Source: Collinsella aerofaciens (GTDB taxonomy: Bacteria; Actinomycetota; Coriobacteriia; Coriobacteriales; Coriobacteriaceae). From it: a stretch of 64,000 nucleotides of DNA. The stretch spans positions 1 through 64,000 of the forward strand of contig NZ_JADMWW010000003.1 of assembly GCF_015548375.1 (NCBI RefSeq). Direction: 5' to 3'. The notes under the pieces are model-generated. The model was not told the origin of the DNA and did no database searches. It saw only the letters and a list, made by a program, of their open reading frames with translations. The stretch's first letter is position 1; the number at the start of each line of letters is the position of its first letter. Shown here in pieces: positions 1 to 8,681 of the stretch. Made by a program: the position numbers and the translations under genes.

Positions 1-189
1 GTATTACGAGCTCCTGTGCGAATTGGAGAGAGCGCTCCCGCAAACTGCCTCTTGACAACTTATAGGAGCGTCGGTTTTATTTTCACGAATATCGGCATGG
101 TTGGAGACTCGTAACTCAGCCCCGTAAACCGGCATAGTTTTGTTCGGGCGGCCCTGGACGAGTGCCTCCGCCAGCCTCGCGGGACCAAA

Positions 190-212
190 ATGATCCGTTT
201 TCCTCCGTCCCC
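190..212. repeat. Dispersed motif GTTTTCCTCCGTCCCC, copy 1
   Basis: A 23-bp sequence containing TGATCCGTTTTCCTCC recurs at 6952-6974 in the same orientation and at 23387-23409 as the reverse complement with one change. All three copies are intergenic and none has a downstream start codon in the right place for the GGAGG on its complementary strand to act as a ribosome site. Function is unknown. Confidence 0.6.
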
Positions 213-240
213 AAGGGATCAGCCGGAACCGCTCGCCACG

Positions 241-387
241 AAATCGGCCCATCTACTACGTTTGACGCGATACCCATGACCATACCTTCGTTTTGAACAA
301 AACCACAGGCGTTCTACCTGCGGTTTTGTTTTCGCGTTTTTTGGCATGGTTGGGGGTAAGGGGCTAAACGTAGTAGATGGGCCGGTT
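241..387. repeat. Palindromic intergenic element, copy 1
   Basis: The sequence GGCCCATCTACTACGTTT at about 246-263 returns as its reverse complement at about 365-382, so the element is a large inverted repeat of about 147 bp. Its centre (a CCATACC block, then CTACCTGCGGTTTTGTTTTCGCG and TGGCATGGTTG) resembles the centre of the element at 7011-7164. A related half-element without the left arm lies at about 65-147. Together they occupy most of the 525-bp gene-free stretch at the left edge; I see no gene there. Confidence 0.6.
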
Positions 388-409
388 TCGTGGCGCGCCC
401 CCGGCGCAT

Positions 410-450
410 AAAAGCGCCGCCACGGAGGAGGGAGATGCCTCCGTGGCGGC
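410..450 (-). terminator. Rho-independent terminator after the adhesin gene
   Basis: A perfect 13-bp stem (GCCGCCACGGAGG, 416-428, with 438-450) around a 9-nt loop is followed on the minus strand by CTTTTA. A second strong GC hairpin without a U-run lies closer to the stop codon at 488-513. Both lie downstream of the minus-strand adhesin gene. Confidence 0.7.
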
Positions 451-525
451 TGGGGGTAGGAGTAGGTCGGAATTTAGCCCTGCCGGCCGCCCGGGGCCTT
501 TTGGCCCCGGGCGCTGCCAGCGTGC

Positions 526-3500
526 CTAGCGCTTACGGATACCCCAGACCAGGGCTCCGACGCCGGCCGTGGCGATGACAAATGCCATAAGCAGAGCGGC
601 AGCCTGCTGGTCGCCTGTGGCGGGCAGGAAACCCTTGACCGTCTTAACGATGTTCGTCACGGTCTTGGGCGTGCCGGGATCGGGCGTCGGCACGGGCGTC
701 TCGGGCTTCTTGTACGTGTTGTTGAACACGATACCCTCGACGCTCTTGTCGCCCTTGGTAAAGGCAACGTTCGCCTTGAGGTTGCCCTCGCCGTCGTCGA
801 CCACGTTGACGGTCGCGGTAAAGACGGACTTGTCGTAGGTCATACCGGCCTCGTCGCCCTTGACCTCGCTGATGGTGTAGACGTACGTACCGGGCTCGTC
901 GTACTCGAACTTGTCGAAGTTGATCTTGCCGTCGGCATCGTTGGTAACCGTAGACTCGATGTCCTCGCCAACGAGCTTAAAGCTAAACTCGTCCTTCTTG
1001 AGCTCGCGTCCCTCGAGCACCTTGATGGCGCCGATGGAAACCTGCGTGGGCATGGCGTGATACTTGTTGGTAAAGCCAGCCGACTCGGTGGTTCCCTCGA
1101 GCTTGTGCGTCGCGGTCAGCGTGCCGTCGCCGTTGTCGGAGACGGTGGTCACGACGGTGTAGGTCGTGCCGTCATAGGTGACGCCCTTGTACAGGCCGAG
1201 CGCGTTGGGGCAAGCCTCGCGCAGCGTGTACGTGTGCGTACCGGGCGCCTCGTAGCGGATCGGGCTCAGCGTAACGTTACCGTTGGCGTCGTTGGTGCCA
1301 CTAGCGACAGTCACGCCGTCCTCGAGCAGCTCAAACGTGAACTCGCCAGCTGCAAGGTCGCGGCCGGTCAGACGCTTAACCGTCTTGACCTGATCGGTCA
1401 CGGAAGAATCGGTAGGTGCCACGCCGTACGTGTTGGTGAACGTAAAGGCCGCACCGTCGCCGCCGTCGCGCTTGACGATCAGATGTCCGGCACCGTCATC
1501 GGTCACGGTGTAGGAAACCTTGCGCGTGGCGTTGGTGTCGTTGGTCACGCCAGGGGCGCTACCGGACTCGGCCACCGTGTAGGTAAAGGTGTGCGAGCGC
1601 GGGGCAGCGGGATCTGCGGGCTCGGACTCGTCGCTGGGCTCGTCGGCGTTGGCATCAGCGTCGGCGTCGGCCTCTTCAGCCTCTGCCTCGTCGGCCTCAG
1701 CCTCGTCAGCTTCGTCTGCCTCGGCCTTATCGGTCGCATCGTCCGTCACGCCCAGGGCGCGGTTGAGGTCCTCGAGCGTAAAGTGGATCTTGCCAAAGTC
1801 CACGTTGCCGGCCGCGTCGTTGGTTGCGGTCGTGCGCTCGGGCATCGGGGCACCCGCCTCGTCAGCGGTCACGGTAAAGGTAAACTTACCCGCGATGTCG
1901 GCCGGGGCCAGGCCCTCGGCTGCCTGGAGCTTCTTGGTGCCGATGAGTGCGGCATCCACGGCCTCGGCGCCGTAGACGTTTTCGAACAAGGGCTCGACGC
2001 CACCGTAGTCGACCGTTGCCGTCAGGGTACCGTCACCGTTGTCGACAACGATAACCTTAAAGCCAAAGCTCCACGTTGTAGCGGAAACGCCATTCGGCAG
2101 CCCGAATAAATCTTCGTAGGCCGTGTAGTTAATGGTCCAAGCGAGCTTACCGTCCTTGTCGGTACGATGGGCAAGCCCAGCCGCCTCAAGATTGGCAAGC
2201 ATCTCGGTGTCGTAGTGCAGCGCATCAAAGCTCACATGCCCGCCGATATTAGGCTTGAGGTTTTCGTAGCCCACAAGCTCGCCCTGATAGGCAATGCCGA
2301 ACCAGAACTCGCCGTCGGCCATCGGACGACCGGTCAGGGTCTTGGTGGCGACAACCTGAGCAGCGGTACCACCAGGCGTATTGGTCGTAGCGCTGTAGCT
2401 GTTGTGGAACGGAACCAGGGCACTCTCGACCTTGTTCTCACCGCTCTTGTGGACCGTCGTATGCGTACCCTCGGGACCGCCGGAGACGGTCGTCGTGGCG
2501 GTAAGCGTACCGGCACCGTCATCGGCGACGGCGATCGTCACGGTACGCGCGGCGTCGTCGTAGGTGTAACCGGGCTTGCCGTCATTCTTCTCGGCTACGG
2601 TGTACGTGAAGGTCTTGCCGGCGTCAGCCTGCGTAAACTTGACCTCATGGCCAGCCAGGATGTCGATCAGGCCGACCGTTGCCTCTGCCGTCGCAGGGGA
2701 CTTGAAGTTGTTGGCTCCGGGCAGCAGGCCAAGCGCGTTGGCCGAGGCCTCGTCGGCAGGCGTCACGGTAAACGTGAACTGACCCTCGGTCATAGGACGT
2801 CCGGAGAGGCTCTTGCTGAGCTTGAGGCCGCCGGCCGCGGTGTAGTTAAGCTCAGTGCGGTACGTGTTGGTGAAGCGTCCGTTTTCCTTCTTGGTGACAT
2901 TGGCGGTCAGCTTGCCCTCGCCGTCCTCAGTCACGGTCACTTCGGCGGTCGCGACATGCCCGTCATACGCCATGCCGGCCGCGTTACCCGCGTTCTCGCG
3001 GATCTCGTACGTGTAGGTTCCGGCAGCCGTGTAGCGGATCTTGCCGAACTTGACGGCAGCGATGCCATCCTTCGCATCGTGCTTGTTCACGGTCACGGTT
3101 GCAGGATCGGGCAGCGGGGTGCCCTCGGCGGCGGTGATGGTAAAGCTGAACTCGTCGGAGTCCGTCCAGTCGCGACCGTCGATAGCCTTACTCAGATCAA
3201 AGTCGAGCTCTGCGTCGAGCGGGGTCACGCTGTAGGTGTTCTTGAAGGTCGCAGCCGTGGCGTCCTTCAGGACATGCTCAGCCTTGAGCGTGCCATCGCC
3301 CTTGTCGGTAATGGTGGTCTCGATGGTGTACTTGGCGTCGCCGTACGTGATGCCCTTGCTGGTGGTTCCGCCGTTGACCTCGCGCAGCGTGTAGGTATGC
3401 TTGCCGGCCTCGGTGTACTTCACGGCGTTCATCGTGATGTTGCCTTCGGCATTGTTGGTGCCGGTGGCGACGACCTTGGCGTCCTCGCCCTCGCCCTCGA

Positions 3501-6500
3501 CGAGCTCGAAGGAGAACTCGCCGTCCTTGAGGTCGCGCCCGGTCAGGAACTTGGTCGCGGTGACCTGGTCGGTGACACTGAACTCGCCAGGATTCGGCTT
3601 GTAGCTGTTGTTGAACTTCGCCTCGTCGGCTCCATTCAGCTCATGCTTTACCACGAGCTCACCCTTGCCGTTGTCGGTGACGGTCGTCTCGATGGTGTAG
3701 GTCTTGCCGTCGTAGGTGATGCCGTTGCCGGCGTCGCCCGGGACCTCGCGCAGCGTGTAGGTGTGCTTGCCGGCAGCGGTGTACTCGATGGGGCTCATCG
3801 TGATCTTGCCGCGGGCGTCGTTCTTGCCGGTGGCGACGACATCGTTACCCTCGACGAGCTCGAAGGAGAACTCGCCTTCCTTGAGGTCGCGCCCGGTCAG
3901 GAACTTGGTCGCGGTGATCTGGTCGGTGACGCTGGAGCTCTTGGGCGTCACGGTGTAGGAGTTCTTGAACTCAATCTTCTTGACGTCCTCGGCGCCCTTC
4001 AGCTTATGCGTGGCCACAAGCTGGCCCTTGCCATTGTCGGCGATGGTCGTCACGACGGTATAGACGGTTTTGTCATAGGCGATGCCGCCGGCATTGCCCT
4101 TGACCTCGCGCAGCGTATAGATGTGCTGACCGATCTCGGTGTACTTGATGGCGCTGAACGCAACGTTGCCGTTGGCATCATTCTTAACGGTTTCGACAAC
4201 CGACGCGTCCTCGCCCTCACCCTCAACGAGCTCAAAGGAGAACTCATTGTCCTGGAGCTTATGGCCGGTCAGGACCTTGGTAACTGTAATCTGATCGGTG
4301 ACGCTCGACTCAGCGGGATTGGCGGTATAGGTGTTCTTGAACTCGACCTCGCCCGAGGTCTTCTTCACAGAAGCCTCGAGCTTTCCCTTTGCGTTGGGTG
4401 TCACCGTTACGGTGAACTCTGCAACGTTCTTGCTGTAGGCGATGCCGTCGACCGTGGTCCCGGCATGCTTCTCGCTAACCTTGTAGACATACGTGCCCGG
4501 CTTGTCATAGGCAATCTCGCCAAAGCTAATGTCCGCATGGCCCTTGGTTGCAAACGCAGTCGTGGACCTGGGCATCGGGGCGTTGTCCTCGGACGTCAGG
4601 CCAAACTCAAACTTGTCCTCATCCGTCCAGTCGCGGCCCTCGAGCACCTTGGTCAGGCCAAAGTCGGCAGTTGTCAACGTTGTCGGCGTGGTATTGAGCG
4701 TAAAGCTAATCTTGCCGTTATTGCCCAGGTAGACATTGACCTTCGTCGCACCAGAAACAACCTTCGTGTTGTTCCACTGGGGATTGATCACGTCGCGTGC
4801 GGTGTCCGTCGGGTTTCCGCCCACACGCTCCTTGGTGGTGTGAAGCTGGTTGATAAAGGCGAGGCGCGCGGTGCCAGCCTTAATCGACCAGTGATCGCCA
4901 TCCTTTACCAAAGCACCTTCAAAGTTTTCGAGCTCGCTTCCCTTAACCGGGATCGAAACGGAATCATCGTACGGCGCGCCCGACGAGTTCTGCGCCATAA
5001 ACTCATCTTTGTACCAATAGGTCTTAGAGCCCGAAGGCTTTTCCGTTGCGAGCTTGGTGCAAGCCGCGTCTGTGTAGACGGGCGTTAGCTTTTGGAAGTA
5101 GTAGTAGCTGTTCGTAGCAGCAGGCTCAAAGCTTGCGACCGTATCGCCCGCATCGTCGCCGGTCCACTTGTTGTCGCAGAAGCTAACGGTATTGGAATCG
5201 GCGTCCTTGTGCTCATTGATGTAATCCTGCAGTCCCGGTACGTTATTGGGAGTAAACAGGTTTTTGCGTGCAATAGCCTTTACGCTCGATGCATACGCAA
5301 CGCGGATAGGCGAGATGGCATCCGTGGAGTCAACCACAAACGTGCCCGCAGACTCGTCAACGGTAAAACGGCGCAGCGGAATGAGCGATGCGGGGACCTT
5401 GACCGTCACGATGTCGCCGCGCTGCGGATTGTTCTCGTCCGCGCAATCAACCGTAATTACGAGATGGGCGAGCTCGCCATCAAACGTATAGGTATCGATA
5501 TTGCCATCGGTCGACTTGGTGGCGGCCCCATAGGTCTTGCCGTTGTACTCGGCACCGGTAAAGCTATCGACCTGCATAAAGGCGCCCAGCTCGTCCTCGA
5601 ATGTGATGTAGCCGGAACCGTTGGGATTGTTGCCCTCGACCTTGGTCGGGAAACCCTTGCCCGACGTAATGGCACTCGAGATGTCCTTAAAGACCTGATC
5701 AAGCTCGGCGGCGTTGGTCGCCGACTTGTAGTAGCTAGCACCGGCAACGGGGTTGCCGAAATTGACATTCCACTTCTCAGTTCCAAAAAAGCCATGGCTT
5801 ACGGACGATGTGGCATCCGGATAGTTACTCGACACGGCATGCATGAATTTATTCTCGTTGCTCGTGCGGCTGCTTGTTGGATCGTCGCCCGGCTTCGCAC
5901 CGTTGAAGATACCGATGGTATAAATGGTCGCCCCGCCACTCTTTATGGTCTTGGCGATATTGATGGCATCCTTAGCAACCTCGGCCTCAAAACCATTAGA
6001 ACTCGTAGGAGAGCCATCGGTGAAGAACACAACGATCTTCTGGGCGTCTTCACGACCAGCAATGCCCTTGGCCAGGTCCATGCCATAGTCGGCACGAGTA
6101 GAGCCAGCAGGCTCGATTAAATTAACCGTGTTCTTGAGGCTCTTTGCGCCCCCATCCTTGCAGACCGTGAGGCCCAACATGGTCTGGGAGTAGTTGTAGG
6201 TGTTGCCGTCGTCGCGATAGGTATCATTACCAACCTTATCGCTCTTCTTGCCCGCAAACTTTACGATGGCAACCTGGTGCTGCTTGCTCGCGTCCTTAAC
6301 GTTCTTGTTTTGCTCGGCAATGGTGTCGATAAAGTGGTTGGCAGCATTCTTGAGCGCAACGACACGCTTAGGGGACCCTTTACCACCCATAGGATCATCC
6401 ATTGAGCCAGAGGCATCGAGCACCATCACGATGTCGAGCGGCTTGGAAACCAGCGACGTCGTATCGGATGTCGAAGACATCGCCGAAAGCGTAGTCAAAA

Positions 6501-6771
6501 AGTCCGATTTCCCGTCATCGATTGCTTGGACCGTCTTATCCGTCCAAATTCGGCCGACGTTTTGCGTCGTGACCTTGCCGCCGTCATAGCCGCCCGCCCA
6601 GAACTTCCAATGGTTGCTGGTGTCGTGGTCGACTATCTTTGTCGCTTCCGGTCCGTCCATTCCTGTGCTGGACCTGGCGTTGGCCTCGGGCAGCATGGCA
6701 AATGCTGCAGCCGGCAATACCAGCACTACGGCCAGTATCACCGCCAAGAGACCCCTCGTGTACTTACTCAT
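526..6771 (-). CDS. LPXTG-anchored adhesin with VWA domain and pilin-type repeats
   Basis: A giant predicted surface protein of 2081 residues. The N terminus has a signal peptide (charged start, then a hydrophobic run to about residue 26). A von Willebrand A domain follows, with the metal-site motif DASGS at 119-123 and VFFTDGS further on. From about residue 710 I count ten tandem repeats of the isopeptide-forming FctA/Spy0128 type, each beginning near TKxLxGRxLxxxEFSF and ending near FxNxY. One repeat carries an acidic Ala/Glu/Asp-rich insertion (about 1605-1740 on the plus strand). The C terminus has a Pro-rich wall-spanning stretch, LPATG at 2049-2053, a hydrophobic helix and RKR, the classic sortase signal. 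The start is preceded by AAGGGAG. The likely role is adhesion or a pilus tip; the ligand is unknown. It is monocistronic, with terminators downstream. Confidence 0.92.
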   Translation of the reverse strand: MSKYTRGLLAVILAVVLVLPAAAFAMLPEANARSSTGMDGPEATKIVDHDTSNHWKFWAGGYDGGKVTTQNVGRIWTDKTVQAIDDGKSDFLTTLSAMSSTSDTTSLVSKPLDIVMVLDASGSMDDPMGGKGSPKRVVALKNAANHFIDTIAEQNKNVKDASKQHQVAIVKFAGKKSDKVGNDTYRDDGNTYNYSQTMLGLTVCKDGGAKSLKNTVNLIEPAGSTRADYGMDLAKGIAGREDAQKIVVFFTDGSPTSSNGFEAEVAKDAINIAKTIKSGGATIYTIGIFNGAKPGDDPTSSRTSNENKFMHAVSSNYPDATSSVSHGFFGTEKWNVNFGNPVAGASYYKSATNAAELDQVFKDISSAITSGKGFPTKVEGNNPNGSGYITFEDELGAFMQVDSFTGAEYNGKTYGAATKSTDGNIDTYTFDGELAHLVITVDCADENNPQRGDIVTVKVPASLIPLRRFTVDESAGTFVVDSTDAISPIRVAYASSVKAIARKNLFTPNNVPGLQDYINEHKDADSNTVSFCDNKWTGDDAGDTVASFEPAATNSYYYFQKLTPVYTDAACTKLATEKPSGSKTYWYKDEFMAQNSSGAPYDDSVSIPVKGSELENFEGALVKDGDHWSIKAGTARLAFINQLHTTKERVGGNPTDTARDVINPQWNNTKVVSGATKVNVYLGNNGKISFTLNTTPTTLTTADFGLTKVLEGRDWTDEDKFEFGLTSEDNAPMPRSTTAFATKGHADISFGEIAYDKPGTYVYKVSEKHAGTTVDGIAYSKNVAEFTVTVTPNAKGKLEASVKKTSGEVEFKNTYTANPAESSVTDQITVTKVLTGHKLQDNEFSFELVEGEGEDASVVETVKNDANGNVAFSAIKYTEIGQHIYTLREVKGNAGGIAYDKTVYTVVTTIADNGKGQLVATHKLKGAEDVKKIEFKNSYTVTPKSSSVTDQITATKFLTGRDLKEGEFSFELVEGNDVVATGKNDARGKITMSPIEYTAAGKHTYTLREVPGDAGNGITYDGKTYTIETTVTDNGKGELVVKHELNGADEAKFNNSYKPNPGEFSVTDQVTATKFLTGRDLKDGEFSFELVEGEGEDAKVVATGTNNAEGNITMNAVKYTEAGKHTYTLREVNGGTTSKGITYGDAKYTIETTITDKGDGTLKAEHVLKDATAATFKNTYSVTPLDAELDFDLSKAIDGRDWTDSDEFSFTITAAEGTPLPDPATVTVNKHDAKDGIAAVKFGKIRYTAAGTYTYEIRENAGNAAGMAYDGHVATAEVTVTEDGEGKLTANVTKKENGRFTNTYRTELNYTAAGGLKLSKSLSGRPMTEGQFTFTVTPADEASANALGLLPGANNFKSPATAEATVGLIDILAGHEVKFTQADAGKTFTYTVAEKNDGKPGYTYDDAARTVTIAVADDGAGTLTATTTVSGGPEGTHTTVHKSGENKVESALVPFHNSYSATTNTPGGTAAQVVATKTLTGRPMADGEFWFGIAYQGELVGYENLKPNIGGHVSFDALHYDTEMLANLEAAGLAHRTDKDGKLAWTINYTAYEDLFGLPNGVSATTWSFGFKVIVVDNGDGTLTATVDYGGVEPLFENVYGAEAVDAALIGTKKLQAAEGLAPADIAGKFTFTVTADEAGAPMPERTTATNDAAGNVDFGKIHFTLEDLNRALGVTDDATDKAEADEADEAEADEAEAEEADADADANADEPSDESEPADPAAPRSHTFTYTVAESGSAPGVTNDTNATRKVSYTVTDDGAGHLIVKRDGGDGAAFTFTNTYGVAPTDSSVTDQVKTVKRLTGRDLAAGEFTFELLEDGVTVASGTNDANGNVTLSPIRYEAPGTHTYTLREACPNALGLYKGVTYDGTTYTVVTTVSDNGDGTLTATHKLEGTTESAGFTNKYHAMPTQVSIGAIKVLEGRELKKDEFSFKLVGEDIESTVTNDADGKINFDKFEYDEPGTYVYTISEVKGDEAGMTYDKSVFTATVNVVDDGEGNLKANVAFTKGDKSVEGIVFNNTYKKPETPVPTPDPGTPKTVTNIVKTVKGFLPATGDQQAAALLMAFVIATAGVGALVWGIRKR

Positions 6772-6823
6772 CGCGTCTCCCTTCTCGCAGGCTCAGACCT
6801 TGCATCAGCCTAAAGTTACGGAA

Positions 6824-6904
6824 TGAGACACAATTTGAGCAGGTGACACACGTTCCAGATTCGGTTTTGGGCGTGAGACAAATGTCTCACCAAAGTTGAG
6901 ACAC
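6824..6904. promoter_or_regulatory. Operator-like cluster of TGAGACA sites upstream of the adhesin
   Basis: A perfect palindrome GTGAGACA-AA-TGTCTCAC lies at 6873-6890, with additional TGAGACAC half-sites at 6824-6831 and 6897-6904. The cluster sits 53-133 bp upstream of the adhesin start codon, where a repressor or activator would be expected. I could not identify a convincing -35/-10 pair nearby, and the binding protein is unknown. Confidence 0.5.
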
Positions 6905-7010
6905 GGCGTTTTCGCAGGAAAATAGGTGCGACTCAGAGCCATCGGGCCAAAATGATCCGTTTTCCTCCGTCCCCGGGGGCTCAAGGGCTGTCACCGATAT
7001 GGCGCCATTT

Positions 7011-7164
7011 CAAAACTATGCCGGATTACGGGGCTAAGCTCGGAGACCTCATCCATACCCTCTATTTTTGAAAAACAGCAAGCGATCTACCTACGGTTTT
7101 GTTTTTGCGATTTTCGGTATGATCGGAGGTTCGCTATCCAGCCCCGTAAACCGACATAGTTTTG
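7011..7164. repeat. Palindromic intergenic element, copy 2
   Basis: The 25-bp arm CAAAACTATGCCGGATTACG... at 7011-7035 returns as its reverse complement at 7140-7164 with two mismatches. The enclosed sequence, including CTACCTACGGTTTTGTTTTTGCG, matches the centre of the element at 241-387. A copy of the GTTTTCCTCCGTCCCC motif lies just before it (6952-6974). This element, the operator cluster and the hairpin at 7196-7229 account for the 467-bp gap between the adhesin and echF. Confidence 0.6.
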
Positions 7165-7195
7165 TTCGCGACGGCACAACCGCGCGTTTAAGCGC

Positions 7196-7229
7196 GGGGC
7201 CGGTGGGGCAATTTTGCCCCACCGGCCCC
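7196..7229 (-). terminator. Hairpin downstream of the Ech operon
   Basis: A perfect 16-bp stem (GGGGCCGGTGGGGCAA with its complement) closes on a 2-nt loop just beyond the echF stop. There is no strong U-run, so it could be a terminator or a transcript-stabilising hairpin. Confidence 0.5.
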
Positions 7230-7238
7230 ATCCCAGCG

Positions 7239-7580
7239 CTATTCCGGCTTGTTTTTTACCGTGGGAGCCTTGTCCTCCGCAACCGGAGTACGGGCGGTGT
7301 CCATGCTCAGGCAGTGCTTGGGGCAGCTCTCGATGCACTCGCCGCACACCACGCAGGCGTACGGGTCAATCGACCAGGTGCCGCCCTTGCGATCGACCGC
7401 GAGCGCGCCCGCCGGGCAACGCCGCGCGCACATGCCGCAGCAGATGCACACATCCATGTCATTGACGATGTGCCCGCGCAAGCGCTCGGGCGCCGTCAGC
7501 TTCTCCTGCGGATAGCAGACCGTTACCGGCTGTCTAACCATAGAACCCAAGGCCGTCTTGGCAAATGTCAGCAAACTCAT
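7239..7580 (-). CDS. echF: Ech hydrogenase ferredoxin-like subunit EchF
   Basis: 113 residues with two 4Fe-4S clusters of the bacterial ferredoxin type: CICCGMCARRCP in the first half and CVVCGECIESCP in the second. It is homologous to NuoI/HycF/EchF and should pass electrons between soluble ferredoxin and the hydrogenase small subunit on the cytoplasmic face. It is the last gene of the echAB-C-D-E-F run, 7 bp after echE. The N terminus (about 35 residues) matches the membrane-proximal lead of NuoI-like subunits; the C-terminal tail is short and charged. Assignment rests on the cluster motifs and operon position. Confidence 0.85.
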   Translation of the reverse strand: MSLLTFAKTALGSMVRQPVTVCYPQEKLTAPERLRGHIVNDMDVCICCGMCARRCPAGALAVDRKGGTWSIDPYACVVCGECIESCPKHCLSMDTARTPVAEDKAPTVKNKPE

Positions 7581-7587
7581 GCCGCGC

Positions 7588-8676
7588 CTACCTTTCCGTG
7601 CAGCTAATGCAGGGGTCGATGGTCAGGATAATCATAGGCACGTTGGCAAGGAGCACGCCTTGCAGCGCATGCGTCAGACCAGCCAGGTTCTGCGACGTCG
7701 GCGTGCGCACGCGGAAGCGGTCCAGGTTCTTGGTGCCGTTGCCGCGCACATAGTAATACGCCTCGCCGCGCGGTTGCTCAATCACAACCTCGCCGCGCGC
7801 GCCGTCGGCCGGCGTGAGCTTGGTGCGCCCGCCGATACCGTCGTGCGGAATCTTGCCCGCAAGCTCCTTAATGATGTCCATGGCCTGCGTGACCTCGGCA
7901 CAACGCACCTGGCAGCGGGCATAGCAGTCGCCGTCGGTCGCCACGATGGGCTCAAACGCAGCCAGATCCGCATAGGCGCCGTCGCCAAACATGCGCACGT
8001 CGTAGACCACGCTCGAGGCGCGCCCAAACGGGCCGACCATCGAAAATTCCAGCGCATCCTTCTTGCTGATCACGCCCACGCCATGCAAGCGCTCGCCGCA
8101 GCTGTCGTCGTTCAAAAACGTATGCACCAGGGCCTCGTAGTCGGGACGCATGGCATCGAGCGTCTGGACAATGCCCGCCAGCTCGGAGTCCTCGATGTCG
8201 TGCTTAAGGCCGCCGATCTCGTTGATCGACAGAATCACGCGGCCGCCGCACGTACTCTCGAAGATCTTGAGAATCTGCTCGCGCAGCGTCCACGACCGAT
8301 AGAACAGCGCCTCGAAGCCAAAGGCATCGGCGAGCAGGCCCAGCCACAGCAAATGCGAGTGAATACGCGAGAGCTCGTGCAGAATGGTGCGGATATACTG
8401 CACACGGCCGGGCACCTCGATGTCGAGCATGCGCTCGCAGGCGCTGGCATAGCCGTAGCTGTGACCCACGGCGCAAATGCCGCAGATGCGCTCGGCGATG
8501 TAGCCAAACTGATGCATGTCGCGCTTTTCGGTGAGCTTCTCGAGTCCGCGGTGCACAAAGCCGATCTGCGGAATTGCCTCGATGACGCGGTCGTCCTCGA
8601 GCACCAGGTCCAGGTGAAGCGGCTCGGGCAGCACTGGGTGCTGCGGGCCAAACGGAATAACGGAGCGATGCGCCAT
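7588..8676 (-). CDS. echE: Ech-type [NiFe] hydrogenase large subunit EchE
   Basis: 362 residues, NuoD/HycE/EchE family, carrying the NiFe active site. The N-terminal nickel motif is RICGICAVGH (CGIC at 65-68) and the C-terminal one is DPCISCTER, which is also the very end of the protein. All four cysteine ligands are therefore present, so this is a catalytic hydrogenase rather than a complex I subunit. The chain stops directly after the second motif, so there is no C-terminal peptide for a maturation protease to remove, unlike E. coli HycE. It starts 5 bp after echD. Hyp maturation genes are not in the window. Confidence 0.92.
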   Translation of the reverse strand: MAHRSVIPFGPQHPVLPEPLHLDLVLEDDRVIEAIPQIGFVHRGLEKLTEKRDMHQFGYIAERICGICAVGHSYGYASACERMLDIEVPGRVQYIRTILHELSRIHSHLLWLGLLADAFGFEALFYRSWTLREQILKIFESTCGGRVILSINEIGGLKHDIEDSELAGIVQTLDAMRPDYEALVHTFLNDDSCGERLHGVGVISKKDALEFSMVGPFGRASSVVYDVRMFGDGAYADLAAFEPIVATDGDCYARCQVRCAEVTQAMDIIKELAGKIPHDGIGGRTKLTPADGARGEVVIEQPRGEAYYYVRGNGTKNLDRFRVRTPTSQNLAGLTHALQGVLLANVPMIILTIDPCISCTER

Positions 8677-8681
8677 GGACC

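Noticed and set aside
4-252. 82-codon minus-strand frame at the left edge
   Set aside because: Overlaps palindromic repeats and has no ribosome site or similarity.
2167-5088. 973-codon open frame antisense to the adhesin gene
   Set aside because: It is the mirror of a GC-rich repeat gene; no ribosome site, no recognisable domain, and the opposite frame is clearly coding.
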